Positions 7,830-15,957 are shown, numbered from the stretch's first letter. The stretch: DNA of 31,936 nt from Treponema sp. (GCA_017617145.1 JAFZWX010000032.1:1-31936); one strand, 5' to 3'. Made by a program: numbers and translations. The notes: generated by a model from the letters alone, not told the origin.

Positions 7830-8972
7830 ATGAGTAAATATTTATTTGAAAATTTTAAAAATGATTTTAGAGTTGGTGCTGCAGTAAGCGGTATTATTTT
7901 GATGTCTGATGATGAACGCCAGGCACTTTTTGAACACATGAAAAAACGCATGGAAGAATTCAAAAAGAATTTTAAGCCGCAGCCGGGCATGCCTGTATTT
8001 AAATTCCCGGAACCACAACCATTCCCAGCCGGAGAAATGCCGGATAAAAAGCTGGCCGCCGAACATTTTAATCTTGTTGTTGCCGAAAACGAATGTAAAA
8101 TGGGCAGTGTTTATAAAGGACCCGATGAATTTGATTTTTCCGGTGCCGACAGACTGCTCAAATTTGCCAAAGAAAACGGTCAGGCAATGCGCTGGCACAC
8201 TCTTGTATGGCATAATCAGTCACCACGCTGGATTTTTGAAGATGGAAATGGTGGCAAGGCAAGCAAAGAATTGCTCGAAGAACGCCTGAAGAAATATATT
8301 TTTACTGTGGGTGACCGATATAAAGACGACATCTGCTCTGTGGACGTCGTAAACGAATGTATAAGTGATAAAAACTTCATTCTGCGCGATGGAGCCGACC
8401 GTTCACAGTGGTTCGATATTCTTGGACCAGAATATGTAGACAAAGCATTTTTCTGGGCTAAAGAAGCCTTCCCAAATTCAAGCCTTGTTATAAATGATTA
8501 CAACTTGGAAATGATAGAAGGCAAACGCATGGGCATGTACAACCTGGTAAAAGGCATGAAAGAGCGTGGAGTTCCAGTTGATACTGTTGGCCTTCAGATG
8601 CATATAAACATTGAAAACCCACCAGTCAGCGAAATTGAAAAGACAATTGAACTGTACGGAAGTCTTGGTCTGAACGTAATTGTTACCGAAATGGAAGTTT
8701 CGGCATATCTTGATAAGGATTTTGAACATCCCGATCCGCGCCGTGAATATGATCAAGCCTTTTTGGACCTGCAGGCAGAACGTTACGCCCAGATTTTTGA
8801 TTGCTTCCGTAAAAAAGCCCGCGCAGGCATCTTAAAAGACGTAGTTCTATGGGGAATCACCGACAAAATGAGCTGGAAAAACAACTTCCCTGCCCCAGGA
8901 CGTGGTGATGCACCGCTTTTGTTTGACGTTGAAGGAAGAGAAAAGCCGGCCTTCAAGGCCTTGTTAAAGTAA
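7830..8972 (+). CDS. Cytoplasmic GH10 endo-beta-1,4-xylanase
   Basis: This 380-residue glycoside hydrolase family 10 enzyme cleaves beta-1,4-xylosidic bonds with retention. The TIM-barrel marks are complete: AAEHFNLVVAENE (77-89), WHTLVWH (122-128), DVVNE with the acid/base E176, NDYN (223-226), LQMHI (255-259), VTEMEV with the nucleophile E287, and VLWGITDK near 343-350. There is no signal peptide, so it probably trims xylo-oligosaccharides inside the cell, like the intracellular xylanases of Geobacillus. An insertion of about 45 residues (25-70, charged then Pro/Phe-rich) follows the first strand and is unusual. I prefer the ATG at 7830; one at 7809 would add seven residues. Neither has a Shine-Dalgarno. 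A second, secreted GH10 gene is at 24020-25255. Confidence 0.93.
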   Translation: MSKYLFENFKNDFRVGAAVSGIILMSDDERQALFEHMKKRMEEFKKNFKPQPGMPVFKFPEPQPFPAGEMPDKKLAAEHFNLVVAENECKMGSVYKGPDEFDFSGADRLLKFAKENGQAMRWHTLVWHNQSPRWIFEDGNGGKASKELLEERLKKYIFTVGDRYKDDICSVDVVNECISDKNFILRDGADRSQWFDILGPEYVDKAFFWAKEAFPNSSLVINDYNLEMIEGKRMGMYNLVKGMKERGVPVDTVGLQMHINIENPPVSEIEKTIELYGSLGLNVIVTEMEVSAYLDKDFEHPDPRREYDQAFLDLQAERYAQIFDCFRKKARAGILKDVVLWGITDKMSWKNNFPAPGRGDAPLLFDVEGREKPAFKALLK

Positions 8973-8985
8973 AGAACTGTGCTTA

Positions 8986-9087
8986 TTCATGTTCAAAATT
9001 TTGTTGAATTTTGGCTTTGCCCATGTTCAATTTTTTGTTGATTTTTAACTAAATTCATGTTTAATTTTTTGTAAATTATGTTATAAT
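8986..9087 (+). repeat. Three tandem 34-bp repeats upstream of the DUF4143-type ATPase
   Basis: Units begin at 8986, 9020 and 9054 with an exact 34-bp period. Each opens with YYCATGTTYAA followed by a T-rich stretch and TTGAATTT or TTGATTTT (TGTAAATT in the third), so each holds a TTCAA-N7-TTGAA-like dyad. The third unit ends in TATAAT (9082-9087), the probable -10 box. An operator array is the simplest reading. Confidence 0.75.
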
Positions 9088-9106
9088 TCTGTTAAAGAGG
9101 ATTTAT

Positions 9107-10453
9107 ATGACTTTACACAGAAAAGCATACGAACAGTTAAAGATTTGGAAAAATTCAAAACCTGACTCAAAGGCAATTCTTATAAAAGGTGCTCGTCGTG
9201 TTGGAAAGAGTTTTCTTGCAGAAAACTTTGCACAAAATGAATATACTTCATATATTCTCATAGATTTTGCAAGTCCTAAAAATGGAACCATTAAAATATT
9301 TGAGAATTACGGTAACAAAGATAATCTGAATGATTTTTTTAATCAACTTTCAGTTTTGTATGGTGTTGCCCTGCACGAACATGAATCTGTAATCATCTTT
9401 GATGAAATCCAAAAATACCCTAAGGCTCGCGAACTTATAAAATATCTGGTTGCAGACGGCCGTTATGATTATATTGAAACAGGTTCTCTGATTTCCATAA
9501 AGAAAAATGTAAAAGATATTGTTATTCCTTCTGAAGAAGAACCTTTTGAACTTCATCCTCTTGATTTTGAAGAATTTCTTCTAGCTATTTCTGATACAGT
9601 GACAATTCCTTTTTTGAGAAATGCATTTGAAAATAAAAAACCGCTTGGAAATATGCTCAAACCAATAATGAATAAATTTCGAAGCTACATGATTGTAGGC
9701 GGAATGCCTCAAGCAGTTGTAGAATATGTTGAATCCGGAAATATAGATAATGTTGAAAAAATCAAGAGAGGAATAATAAACCTTTACCGTGAAGATATTG
9801 GAAAATATGCAGAAAGTTATGTTGCCGAAGCAACTGCCATTTTTAATGCCATTCCATCAACATTAGCTCATCATGATAAAAAGATTAAATATTCTTCTCT
9901 AGGCGAAGGTGATCGTTTTTCCAGTTATAAAGATGCCATCCATTGGATAGCAGATTCTATGGTTGGCAGACTATGTATTGGAACCGATGCGCCGGATATT
10001 TTTTCTGGCTTTACAATTCAGCCATCAAAAATAAAATGCTATATGGAAGATACGGGCATTTTGCTTAGTCTTGCCGCAGGCGAGAACTACCTTACAAGTG
10101 AATTATATAAATCATTTATGCTTGGAAAAATTTCTGTAAACAAAGGAATGATGACAGAAAATATAATTGCACAAATTTTTACGACAAATAAACATCCCTT
10201 ATATTTTTACGAAGATATTGTTGAAAAAGACAACAAAAAAATTAAATATGAAGTTGATTTTTTAATTCATGACGGAAATAAAGTTATTCCTATTGAGGTA
10301 AAAAGCGGAAACTGTAAAGAACATCATTCTCTCGATTATTACCACAATAAATTTAAGAACGCCGCAAAAAAAGGAATTATCCTGACAAAAGGCGACCTTC
10401 GCGAAACAGAAGATTATTTATATCTTCCACTATGCATGGCGATGTTTCTTTAA
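9107..10453 (+). CDS. AAA-type ATPase with DUF4143 and nuclease-like C-terminus
   Basis: The 448-residue protein matches the stand-alone ATPases that join an AAA_14 domain to DUF4143. Walker A is GARRVGKS (28-35) and Walker B VIIFDE (95-100). The C-terminal region has the spacing of a PD-(D/E)XK nuclease fold: VDFLI with D384 and IEVKSG with E397 and K399. No recognised pathway exists for this family; members are often numerous in host-associated bacteria. AAAGAGG precedes the ATG, and three 34-bp repeats ending in a TATAAT lie directly upstream, suggesting its own regulation. It is alone on the plus strand and converges with the unknown gene at 10482. Whether the nuclease fold is active cannot be judged. 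Confidence 0.88.
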   Translation: MTLHRKAYEQLKIWKNSKPDSKAILIKGARRVGKSFLAENFAQNEYTSYILIDFASPKNGTIKIFENYGNKDNLNDFFNQLSVLYGVALHEHESVIIFDEIQKYPKARELIKYLVADGRYDYIETGSLISIKKNVKDIVIPSEEEPFELHPLDFEEFLLAISDTVTIPFLRNAFENKKPLGNMLKPIMNKFRSYMIVGGMPQAVVEYVESGNIDNVEKIKRGIINLYREDIGKYAESYVAEATAIFNAIPSTLAHHDKKIKYSSLGEGDRFSSYKDAIHWIADSMVGRLCIGTDAPDIFSGFTIQPSKIKCYMEDTGILLSLAAGENYLTSELYKSFMLGKISVNKGMMTENIIAQIFTTNKHPLYFYEDIVEKDNKKIKYEVDFLIHDGNKVIPIEVKSGNCKEHHSLDYYHNKFKNAAKKGIILTKGDLRETEDYLYLPLCMAMFL

Positions 10454-10481
10454 GAAAAATTCGTAAGTCTGGGTTTTTTTA

Positions 10482-10985
10482 TCAAAACTGTAAAAGCTTC
10501 CAGAATGCTTCGGCATAACAGTCCCATTCGGGCCCCTGATGTGTATCTGTTCTGAGATTTTCCTGTTCAATAATCTGCTTTTCTTCTTCTGTAAGATTTT
10601 CGCTGTAAATACGCATATACCTTTGATAAAGTTGATGAGGCCGGCTTGTCCAGTTCAAACGCATGCCTGGGAGAGTAAAAACAGGATTAACAGGAGACAG
10701 TCTCGAACACAAAAAATTAGAAAGCCAGTTTCGACCTGTAATCTCATTCCATTTACCAAATGGCAGAAAGATTGCATATTTATTTGAAAAGAAATTATAA
10801 CAAAACATAGACTTTCCGCGATAATCTATTGAACCATCTTTTTTACGTTTTTTGACTCCGTGTGCCAGATCTGTCAAATTTTCACATTTATTTACAAGTT
10901 CAGTCTGATTCGAACAAATCTCAAAAAACTCCACACGAAAAATAAACTTACAACCTTCAAGAGATTCTTCATATTTATTTTTCAT
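10482..10985 (-). CDS. Unrecognised 167-residue protein
   Basis: I do not recognise this protein. It has no membrane segment or signal peptide. Notable stretches are KKRKKDGSIDYRGKSMFCYNFFSNKYAIFLPFGKWNEI (central, basic then aromatic), GMRLNWTSRPHQLYQRYMRIY, and a C-terminal EEEKQIIEQENL helix followed by EWDCYAEAFWKLLQF. I chose the ATG at 10983-10985, which has GGAG 7 nt upstream and starts 4 nt after the stop of the previous gene, so the two are translationally coupled. The longer frame to 11018 would overlap that gene. It is the second gene of a two-gene unit downstream of the SPFH operon terminator. Confidence 0.75.
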   Translation of the reverse strand: MKNKYEESLEGCKFIFRVEFFEICSNQTELVNKCENLTDLAHGVKKRKKDGSIDYRGKSMFCYNFFSNKYAIFLPFGKWNEITGRNWLSNFLCSRLSPVNPVFTLPGMRLNWTSRPHQLYQRYMRIYSENLTEEEKQIIEQENLRTDTHQGPEWDCYAEAFWKLLQF

Positions 10986-10989
10986 TAAC

Positions 10990-11397
10990 TCACTCCGAAT
11001 CAAAATCCTTATACTCACGTAAAGCGGAACGGTTTCCGCCCTTAAAATGCCAGTTTCTGTCCAAACCTCGCATTTCCTTTTGATAATTCATATCGTATAT
11101 CTCACGGTCTTCAAGATATTTTGCAAAAGTGCGCTTATCTTCTTCTGTCGCATTTTTATCAAAAAGCTCTTTATTATCAAAATACTTCGTTACATCCTCG
11201 GCATGATTTCTCCAGTCTGCAAACCAGTGTTCCATCCAGGTATCAGCATCAGCAATTTTTTCATCGGGAGATTTCACACCACAAAATTTTTCACAAAAGG
11301 CATAAAACAGCTTTGAGTAGAGCAATAAACGACTAGCATCTTTTTCTAATTCCAAAAGTTCATTAAAACTGATTTTCTGATTCTGCATTCCGTCCAT
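10990..11397 (-). CDS. Unrecognised 135-residue acidic protein
   Basis: No family is recognised. The protein is helical and rich in charged and aromatic residues: an N-terminal LLELEKDASRLLLYSKLFYAF helix, a CGVKSPDEKIADADTWMEHWFADWRNH stretch with several Trp, and a charged C-terminus ending ALREYKDFDSE. There are no membrane spans. GGAGGTG lies upstream; either the ATG at 11395-11397 or the GTG just before it could be used. It is the first gene of a pair with 10482-10985. The gap upstream (11398-11474) has only weak promoter-like sequence. Confidence 0.72.
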   Translation of the reverse strand: MDGMQNQKISFNELLELEKDASRLLLYSKLFYAFCEKFCGVKSPDEKIADADTWMEHWFADWRNHAEDVTKYFDNKELFDKNATEEDKRTFAKYLEDREIYDMNYQKEMRGLDRNWHFKGGNRSALREYKDFDSE

Positions 11398-11474
11398 CAC
11401 AACACCTCCACGAAAGCCAAAATAAAAACCCCAGCCCCGACTAATCGCCGCTAATCTACTTACATAATATAACT

Positions 11475-11500
11475 AAAAAATCAGCGGAAAAACTGATTTT
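11475..11500 (-). terminator. Intrinsic terminator of the SPFH operon
   Basis: AAAATCAG (11477-11484) and CTGATTTT (11493-11500) form a perfect 8-bp stem with an 8-nt loop, and the minus-strand transcript ends in U6. It lies about 25 nt after the stop of the four-helix membrane protein. Confidence 0.8.
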
Positions 11501-11523
11501 CAAATAATAATTTCATTTATTAT

Positions 11524-11874
11524 TTAGAGAGCTTTTGACATAGCATACGTTATACCCAAATAAATCAGTAATATGATACCAGATAGTATAATATATGGAG
11601 CTAAATGAAATGTAGCAAACGTAAAAATCAGGTTGATTACAAGTTGTACAACTGCAAAAATACAAGAAGTAACTATAATATTTACAGTGCTACCACTTTC
11701 TGTATAACACATTCCAAAGCCACCAGTAAGAATCACAAAAAAGGAAACCGCTGAGAACACTGCCATAATCCAGCAGCCTGCATTTCCGTCTTTTACATTG
11801 GCTGCATAAAAACCATAACCTATAAGTAATGATATACCTGCTATAATAACAGTTGGAACAAGTTTCACTTTCAT
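11524..11874 (-). CDS. Small membrane protein with four helices, SPFH operon
   Basis: The 116-residue protein is almost wholly hydrophobic. Four helices are visible: about 5-24, 33-53, 63-88 and 91-112, joined by short loops; the first loop is polar (AANVKDGNAGC). It has no catalytic motif. Its ATG directly follows the stop of the GYF protein gene (TAA then ATG with no gap), so the two are coupled. It is the last gene of the operon before the terminator. By analogy with B. subtilis YdjH, which is encoded with the SPFH protein YdjI, it may help anchor the SPFH complex in the membrane; this is inference from context. Confidence 0.8.
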   Translation of the reverse strand: MKVKLVPTVIIAGISLLIGYGFYAANVKDGNAGCWIMAVFSAVSFFVILTGGFGMCYTESGSTVNIIVTSCIFAVVQLVINLIFTFATFHLAPYIILSGIILLIYLGITYAMSKAL

Positions 11875-12351
11875 TTATTTTGCCTCCGTGCTTGCATTAC
11901 TATTTTCTTTAGGAAGTTCCGGTGGAACCATACTTATAAGGCAAAGCAGTTCAGGAAATTCCTCCGCAAACTTCCAGGATGGCATTCCGCTCTTCCAGGT
12001 ATAAGTTTTTGCAGTAACTTTCTTTTCCATTACAAGACGCGCAATTTCTGTTCCGCTGTAAGGACCTGTCTGTTTGCCATCTAGAGCAACATAATACACT
12101 TCTGGAAAAACAGGAACTGGCGGAGGCGTTTGAGGAGATACCGCAGTTTGTCTATATACCTGCTGAGCTGGATTTCCTTTTTGTATTGTGGGCATTGCAT
12201 ATAAAGGTTGTGCCGCAACTTGCATTTGCGGTGGCGTATGTATAGATGCCATCATCTCATTCATGCTTTTAGCAATCTGCTGGCTCATTGCCATTCCCAT
12301 TCCAAACTCAACAAGCCTGTCCATCGAAAAAAAGTTCATATTATTTTCCAT
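11875..12351 (-). CDS. GYF_2-domain protein, SPFH operon
   Basis: The 158-residue protein has a Met/Gly-rich helix (about 10-36, with FGMGMAMSQQIAKSMNEMM), a Pro/Gln-rich linker (38-82) and a C-terminal GYF_2 domain (85-136: YYVALDGKQTGPYSGTEI, TAKTYTWKSGMPSWKFA). GYF_2 domains are protein-protein binding modules thought to recognise Pro-rich peptides. The same Met/Gly helix plus GYF order occurs at the C-terminus of the SPFH protein encoded just upstream, so this gene looks like a separate copy of that tail. AGAGG precedes the ATG, 12 nt after the SPFH stop. It is probably an assembly partner of the SPFH protein, binding Pro-rich tails such as VPPVPPVPPP of that protein. Confidence 0.85.
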   Translation of the reverse strand: MENNMNFFSMDRLVEFGMGMAMSQQIAKSMNEMMASIHTPPQMQVAAQPLYAMPTIQKGNPAQQVYRQTAVSPQTPPPVPVFPEVYYVALDGKQTGPYSGTEIARLVMEKKVTAKTYTWKSGMPSWKFAEEFPELLCLISMVPPELPKENSNASTEAK

Positions 12352-12363
12352 AACAAATACCTC

Positions 12364-13869
12364 TTAATTTAAAGGTGGTGGTACTGGAGGGACCGGAGGA
12401 ACCGCGCCTGTCTGCGTTACAAAAAGTCCGGCAAGATCCGGTACGCTACCTGCCGCCGTCCAGTTCGCCATGCCGGTTGTCCAAACAAGACTTTGTGCTG
12501 TAAGCTGCCCTCCCTGTACCATTTTTGAAAGCTGCTCTACAGAATATGGTCCGGTTGAAGCTCCATTCACTGCCACATTGTACATTACTGATCCAGGCAT
12601 AGTTCCTGCACCCATACCAGTACTTGCACCAGAAAAAGCGTTTCCAAGCATATTTGCCATTCCCATACCTACGCTCTGTCCTATTGCCATGTTAGCCATC
12701 ATTGCTCCAGGGTTTATGCCTCCCATATTGTTGGCCCCACCGTTTCCATTTCCGCCAGCACCACCAGAACCAAGATTTACAACACCTGCGCTTCCGGCTT
12801 TTCCCATAGCTTCTGCGGCGGCAATTCCAACCTGTGTCTGATTCTTTACTGCAAAAGCTCCGATATTCTGCTGCTCAGCACCGAGTTTTGCAGCATAAGC
12901 ATTTGCTTCCGTTGTCTGATGTTGCGCAAACTGACCTTCTTCGCGATTTATGCGGAGAGTCTCTTCCATATTCTTAAGCTGCATACGCTGTGTTTCGGCG
13001 AGCTGTTCCATCTGAAGTCGATTTGCTTCTTGCATACTTTGAATATTTATGTTTTGTTGTGTTTTAAGTGTATTTTCTGTGTAATCTGCGGTGAGATTAT
13101 TTATTTTCTTGTAGCCCTCACATGTTTTATCAACATCCAGCTCTGAGATATTAAAGTCTTTTACAGTAACGCCATAAATTTCCTGCATCTTCGGTTTTAT
13201 ATACTGCTCTACAATGTCATTCACCTGCAGAATGCGCTTTTCCATCTGAACAATAGGAATAGGAGCACCACCGTAACTACCGTCTGGAATATTCACAGCT
13301 ACTCCCTTTACATATTTTATGAGAGAATCTTTTGTCTGGTCTTTGAACTGCTCCATATCAAAATTGGAAAGCCGATGCAACTTTATGAATTCTTTATAGT
13401 CGGTAATACTCATCATAAACGAACCGCGAACAGCCATGCTCACGGGGAAATCTGGCAGACGCGGATCAAACATATCAAAATACGGGACCGCGAACTGCAC
13501 GCGGATAAGCCCTGCCAGATTGATATAATAAATTTCTGCCTGAAATGGAGTGCCACCGCCAAACGCAAGTCCAACAATGCTTGAAAGAATGGGAAAGTTT
13601 GCCGTCTTTATTGAGCCGTTATATGGGCCTTCTATGCAGTCCATCTGCGTACCATCTTTTTGGTGATATAAGAACACAGCAACTTCACCATCCTTTACGT
13701 TAAGGCTAGAACCCCAACGAATAGCGTTTTCTTTTTTAGTGGTGTTTACATCTTCTCCTTTTGGTCGCCATTTCCAAATAAGATAATCCTGCTCATCACA
13801 GCGGATAGCATCCATCAAGCCACCTTCGTTTGGTTTTGGTGACGCGTCTTTTTTGCCGAATAATCCCAT
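12364..13869 (-). CDS. SPFH (YdjI/virion-core-like) protein with a C-terminal GYF_2 domain
   Basis: The 501-residue protein belongs to the stomatin/prohibitin-like group that includes B. subtilis YdjI, whose members form membrane-bound oligomers. Order: SPFH domain (about 50-250), a Gln/Glu/Asn-rich coiled coil (255-330, repeated MQEANRLQMEQLAETQRMQ), an Ala/Gly/Met-rich stretch (350-425), a GYF_2 domain (428-485: YNVAVNGASTGPYSVEQL, VWTTGMANW) and a Pro tail VPPVPPVPPP. The usual C-terminal zinc ribbon of this group is absent; here the ribbon is on a separate protein (14504-15838). No N-terminal membrane helix is clear, so membrane contact probably comes from partners. GGGAG precedes the ATG, 16 nt after the HNH-like gene. 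Probably a scaffold; no enzymatic motif is seen. Confidence 0.88.
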   Translation of the reverse strand: MGLFGKKDASPKPNEGGLMDAIRCDEQDYLIWKWRPKGEDVNTTKKENAIRWGSSLNVKDGEVAVFLYHQKDGTQMDCIEGPYNGSIKTANFPILSSIVGLAFGGGTPFQAEIYYINLAGLIRVQFAVPYFDMFDPRLPDFPVSMAVRGSFMMSITDYKEFIKLHRLSNFDMEQFKDQTKDSLIKYVKGVAVNIPDGSYGGAPIPIVQMEKRILQVNDIVEQYIKPKMQEIYGVTVKDFNISELDVDKTCEGYKKINNLTADYTENTLKTQQNINIQSMQEANRLQMEQLAETQRMQLKNMEETLRINREEGQFAQHQTTEANAYAAKLGAEQQNIGAFAVKNQTQVGIAAAEAMGKAGSAGVVNLGSGGAGGNGNGGANNMGGINPGAMMANMAIGQSVGMGMANMLGNAFSGASTGMGAGTMPGSVMYNVAVNGASTGPYSVEQLSKMVQGGQLTAQSLVWTTGMANWTAAGSVPDLAGLFVTQTGAVPPVPPVPPPLN

Positions 13870-13885
13870 AGTGCACTCCCTTCTT

Positions 13886-14461
13886 TCAATTGATTTTCAG
13901 TTTATTGTCGTGTATCTGAATCGTGCTGATTTTCACGAAAAAGTTTTCCATAAGCTCTTTTTCATTCATGCCGAAAGCTTCTTCATAGCGGAGAAAAAAG
14001 TTGCCTTTCTCTCTGAAAAACTTATCTGGCATATCGTTCTTGCAGACTTTATTCAGCTTTTCGTTCTCTTTGTCAGTCACAAAACAAACGAGCATTTCTG
14101 TTTTAACGATTGTGCGGATTCTCTCGTCTTTTTCAGATTCAGAAAGAGTATTGTCAGAGGCGACTTCTATTATCGATTTTAGTCCGCCAGAAGATTTAGG
14201 GACTATATGCTCCATCTGGTAACCTTTAATGTTCAGCTGGCTGACAGGCAGACTCTCCAGATATTCCTTCGCCGACTTCGAGATATATTGTGCAAATGCA
14301 AAGCGGTATAAGCCATTCCCAAGAAAACACCTTTTAGCCCAATCGCGTATAGCTTCCTTTTTTGCTTCTTCTTTTATATCAGCGTACCCACGGAATAAAT
14401 CGCAGTAGTAATCCGCAATCTTGTTTATATTGCCTTTATAAATGATTGTCTTGTCTTTCAT
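13886..14461 (-). CDS. HNH-like protein of the SPFH operon, function uncertain
   Basis: The 191-residue soluble protein contains MEHIVPKSSGG (83-93), which resembles the first half of an HNH or DUF1524 nuclease motif, and later VTDKENEKLNKVCKNDMPDKFF, where Asn and Lys recur as in the second half. The Cys pairs of many HNH proteins are missing, and N-terminal and C-terminal parts (WAKRCFLGNGLYRFAFAQYI; FFLRYEEAFGMNEKELMENFFVKI) match nothing I know. I chose the ATG at 14459-14461 because AGGAG lies 8 nt upstream. It sits between the zinc-ribbon and SPFH genes with gaps of 42 and 16 nt, so it is part of the operon. A nuclease in a scaffold operon would be notable, but the motif is only suggestive. 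Confidence 0.7.
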   Translation of the reverse strand: MKDKTIIYKGNINKIADYYCDLFRGYADIKEEAKKEAIRDWAKRCFLGNGLYRFAFAQYISKSAKEYLESLPVSQLNIKGYQMEHIVPKSSGGLKSIIEVASDNTLSESEKDERIRTIVKTEMLVCFVTDKENEKLNKVCKNDMPDKFFREKGNFFLRYEEAFGMNEKELMENFFVKISTIQIHDNKLKIN

Positions 14462-14503
14462 GTTCTTAGCTCCTGAAATCATAGAAACTGTCTAGAATCA
14501 GTG

Positions 14504-15838
14504 TTAATAAATTGTAGCCTTAGTAACAATTATAGTTCCTGGACTTCCATAGCAGATACCAGAAATATTGAAATCAAAGAATTGTGAACTATGCAGGCTT
14601 ATAGCCTTTTGTTCACAATCTTCCTTACTATCACATATCAATGTCAATTTCAGAATAAGTTTTTGGGTATGCCCTTTTTTCATTCCACTTAGAAAACCAA
14701 CTATTGAACTTATATTGTCAAATTTATGATAAGCTTCCGTTGATTTAGTTTTGGTATGATAAGAACATGATACGTTCTCGTTCATGAGGAAAAACTGGTA
14801 TTTCTTCGTTTCATCAGGAAGAAGTTTCCTTACTTCTTCTTCCAAATAATCAGATACATTTTCTACTGCCGTTATATCCACAGAGACAGTTGTATCAAGG
14901 CACCAATTCCCCAAAAGATTCCCACTATTTATCTCGTTTCGTTTTGATATATTTTCTGTTTTTATTGTGGCATCAGATGAAACTGTTATAAGTTTTGTCA
15001 ATATACCACCGAAATTGACATTCTCCTTTGGTACAACACATTCTGCTATTAAAGCCTGTCTTTGAGCTTCTTGTTCTGCTTGTATAATGGCTTCTTGTTG
15101 AGCTTTTTCTTTTTTAATCTTTCTATTATCTGAGACTTTGACAGAGCAACTTCTAATTCCAAACGCTGAACCTCCAAGCACCGCAAAAATAATGACCAAG
15201 ATAAAAAAGCCTTTTATAAACTTTTTAAATGCTTCTTTTCGTTCTTCTGAGGCTTTAATACTAAAAAGTCTTCTCTTTAATGCTTCATTCTCTTCTGCGC
15301 TCTTTACTACACCTTCCTGATATTCCTTAAGGTATGCTGCAAATTCTCTGTCTGCTTCGAATGTATCAAACGCCTGGTTCAAAATATGTTTGCATTTGTT
15401 GTTCCAAGCATCTACCCAGAATACTTTATCCTGAGGGTACTCATAAGTTTTGTCGCGCTGGCTCGCTGCATATGTCAAAAGGTCGCGGATATCCTCTTTG
15501 TTGTTCGGAATTGCATACGTCTCAATAAAATCACGTTTTTCATTATCATCAGAAATCGATGTAAGCTTTTTTACAAACAAATCCAGCGCACCTGAAACAT
15601 TTTTCTTTTCTATAATGAATCCGCAAGAAGGACATTTTGCAGTTTCGGTAGTAATCTGTTGCCCACAATTCGGACACTTTCGTATGCTTCCTACAAAGAC
15701 TTGCTTTCTTACCTCTGATGTATCAGCCTCTTTTTGAATTGTCTGCTCCATTTTATTTTCATCTACAGGTGCACCACAACTTGCACAAAATTTTGCATCT
15801 TCATTTAAAGGTTTTCCACATTTACTACAAAACGCCAT
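14504..15838 (-). CDS. Membrane protein with two N-terminal zinc ribbons, SPFH operon
   Basis: The 444-residue protein opens with two rubredoxin-like zinc ribbons, C4-x2-C7/C18-x2-C21 and C55-x2-C58/C69-x2-C72. A helical region (80-200) leads to one membrane helix (about 210-228, FFILVIIFAVLGGSAFGI), then a charged coiled coil (232-265, KIKKEKAQQEAIIQAEQEAQRQ) and a large C-terminal domain (270-444), presumably outside the cytoplasm. AGGAG lies 7 nt before the ATG at 15836-15838. As first gene of the operon it resembles YdjG-type proteins that join zinc ribbons to a membrane anchor and work with an SPFH partner. It may supply the zinc ribbon and anchor missing from the SPFH protein here. The C-terminal domain is not recognised. 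Confidence 0.82.
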   Translation of the reverse strand: MAFCSKCGKPLNEDAKFCASCGAPVDENKMEQTIQKEADTSEVRKQVFVGSIRKCPNCGQQITTETAKCPSCGFIIEKKNVSGALDLFVKKLTSISDDNEKRDFIETYAIPNNKEDIRDLLTYAASQRDKTYEYPQDKVFWVDAWNNKCKHILNQAFDTFEADREFAAYLKEYQEGVVKSAEENEALKRRLFSIKASEERKEAFKKFIKGFFILVIIFAVLGGSAFGIRSCSVKVSDNRKIKKEKAQQEAIIQAEQEAQRQALIAECVVPKENVNFGGILTKLITVSSDATIKTENISKRNEINSGNLLGNWCLDTTVSVDITAVENVSDYLEEEVRKLLPDETKKYQFFLMNENVSCSYHTKTKSTEAYHKFDNISSIVGFLSGMKKGHTQKLILKLTLICDSKEDCEQKAISLHSSQFFDFNISGICYGSPGTIIVTKATIY

Positions 15839-15945
15839 TTTTTTACTCCTAACATTTACCACATAAAACTCTGGGTATTTCTATTAATTATTATTTTACA
15901 TCGGGAATTCTGACTTGTATTGAGTATTTAGGAATAGAAATGTTA

Positions 15946-15957
15946 GGACTTAAGTCC
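15946..15957. promoter_or_regulatory. Palindrome upstream of the SPFH operon
   Basis: GGACTTAAGTCC is a perfect 12-bp palindrome about 110 bp before the zinc-ribbon gene. On the minus strand TCGGGACTTAAGTCC matches TCGGGACTCAACTCC before the response-regulator gene at 13 of 15 positions. The gap 15839-16106 shows no gene; it also holds the AT-rich dyad at 16047. Confidence 0.45.

Noticed and set aside
8948..8960. GGCCTTCAAGGCC palindrome as a terminator for the xylanase gene
   Set aside because: It lies within the last codons, the loop is too small for the full stem and no T run follows.
12470..12841. Plus-strand 123-codon frame rich in Pro and Ala
   Set aside because: It is the antisense image of the Gly/Ala/Met-rich tail of the SPFH gene.
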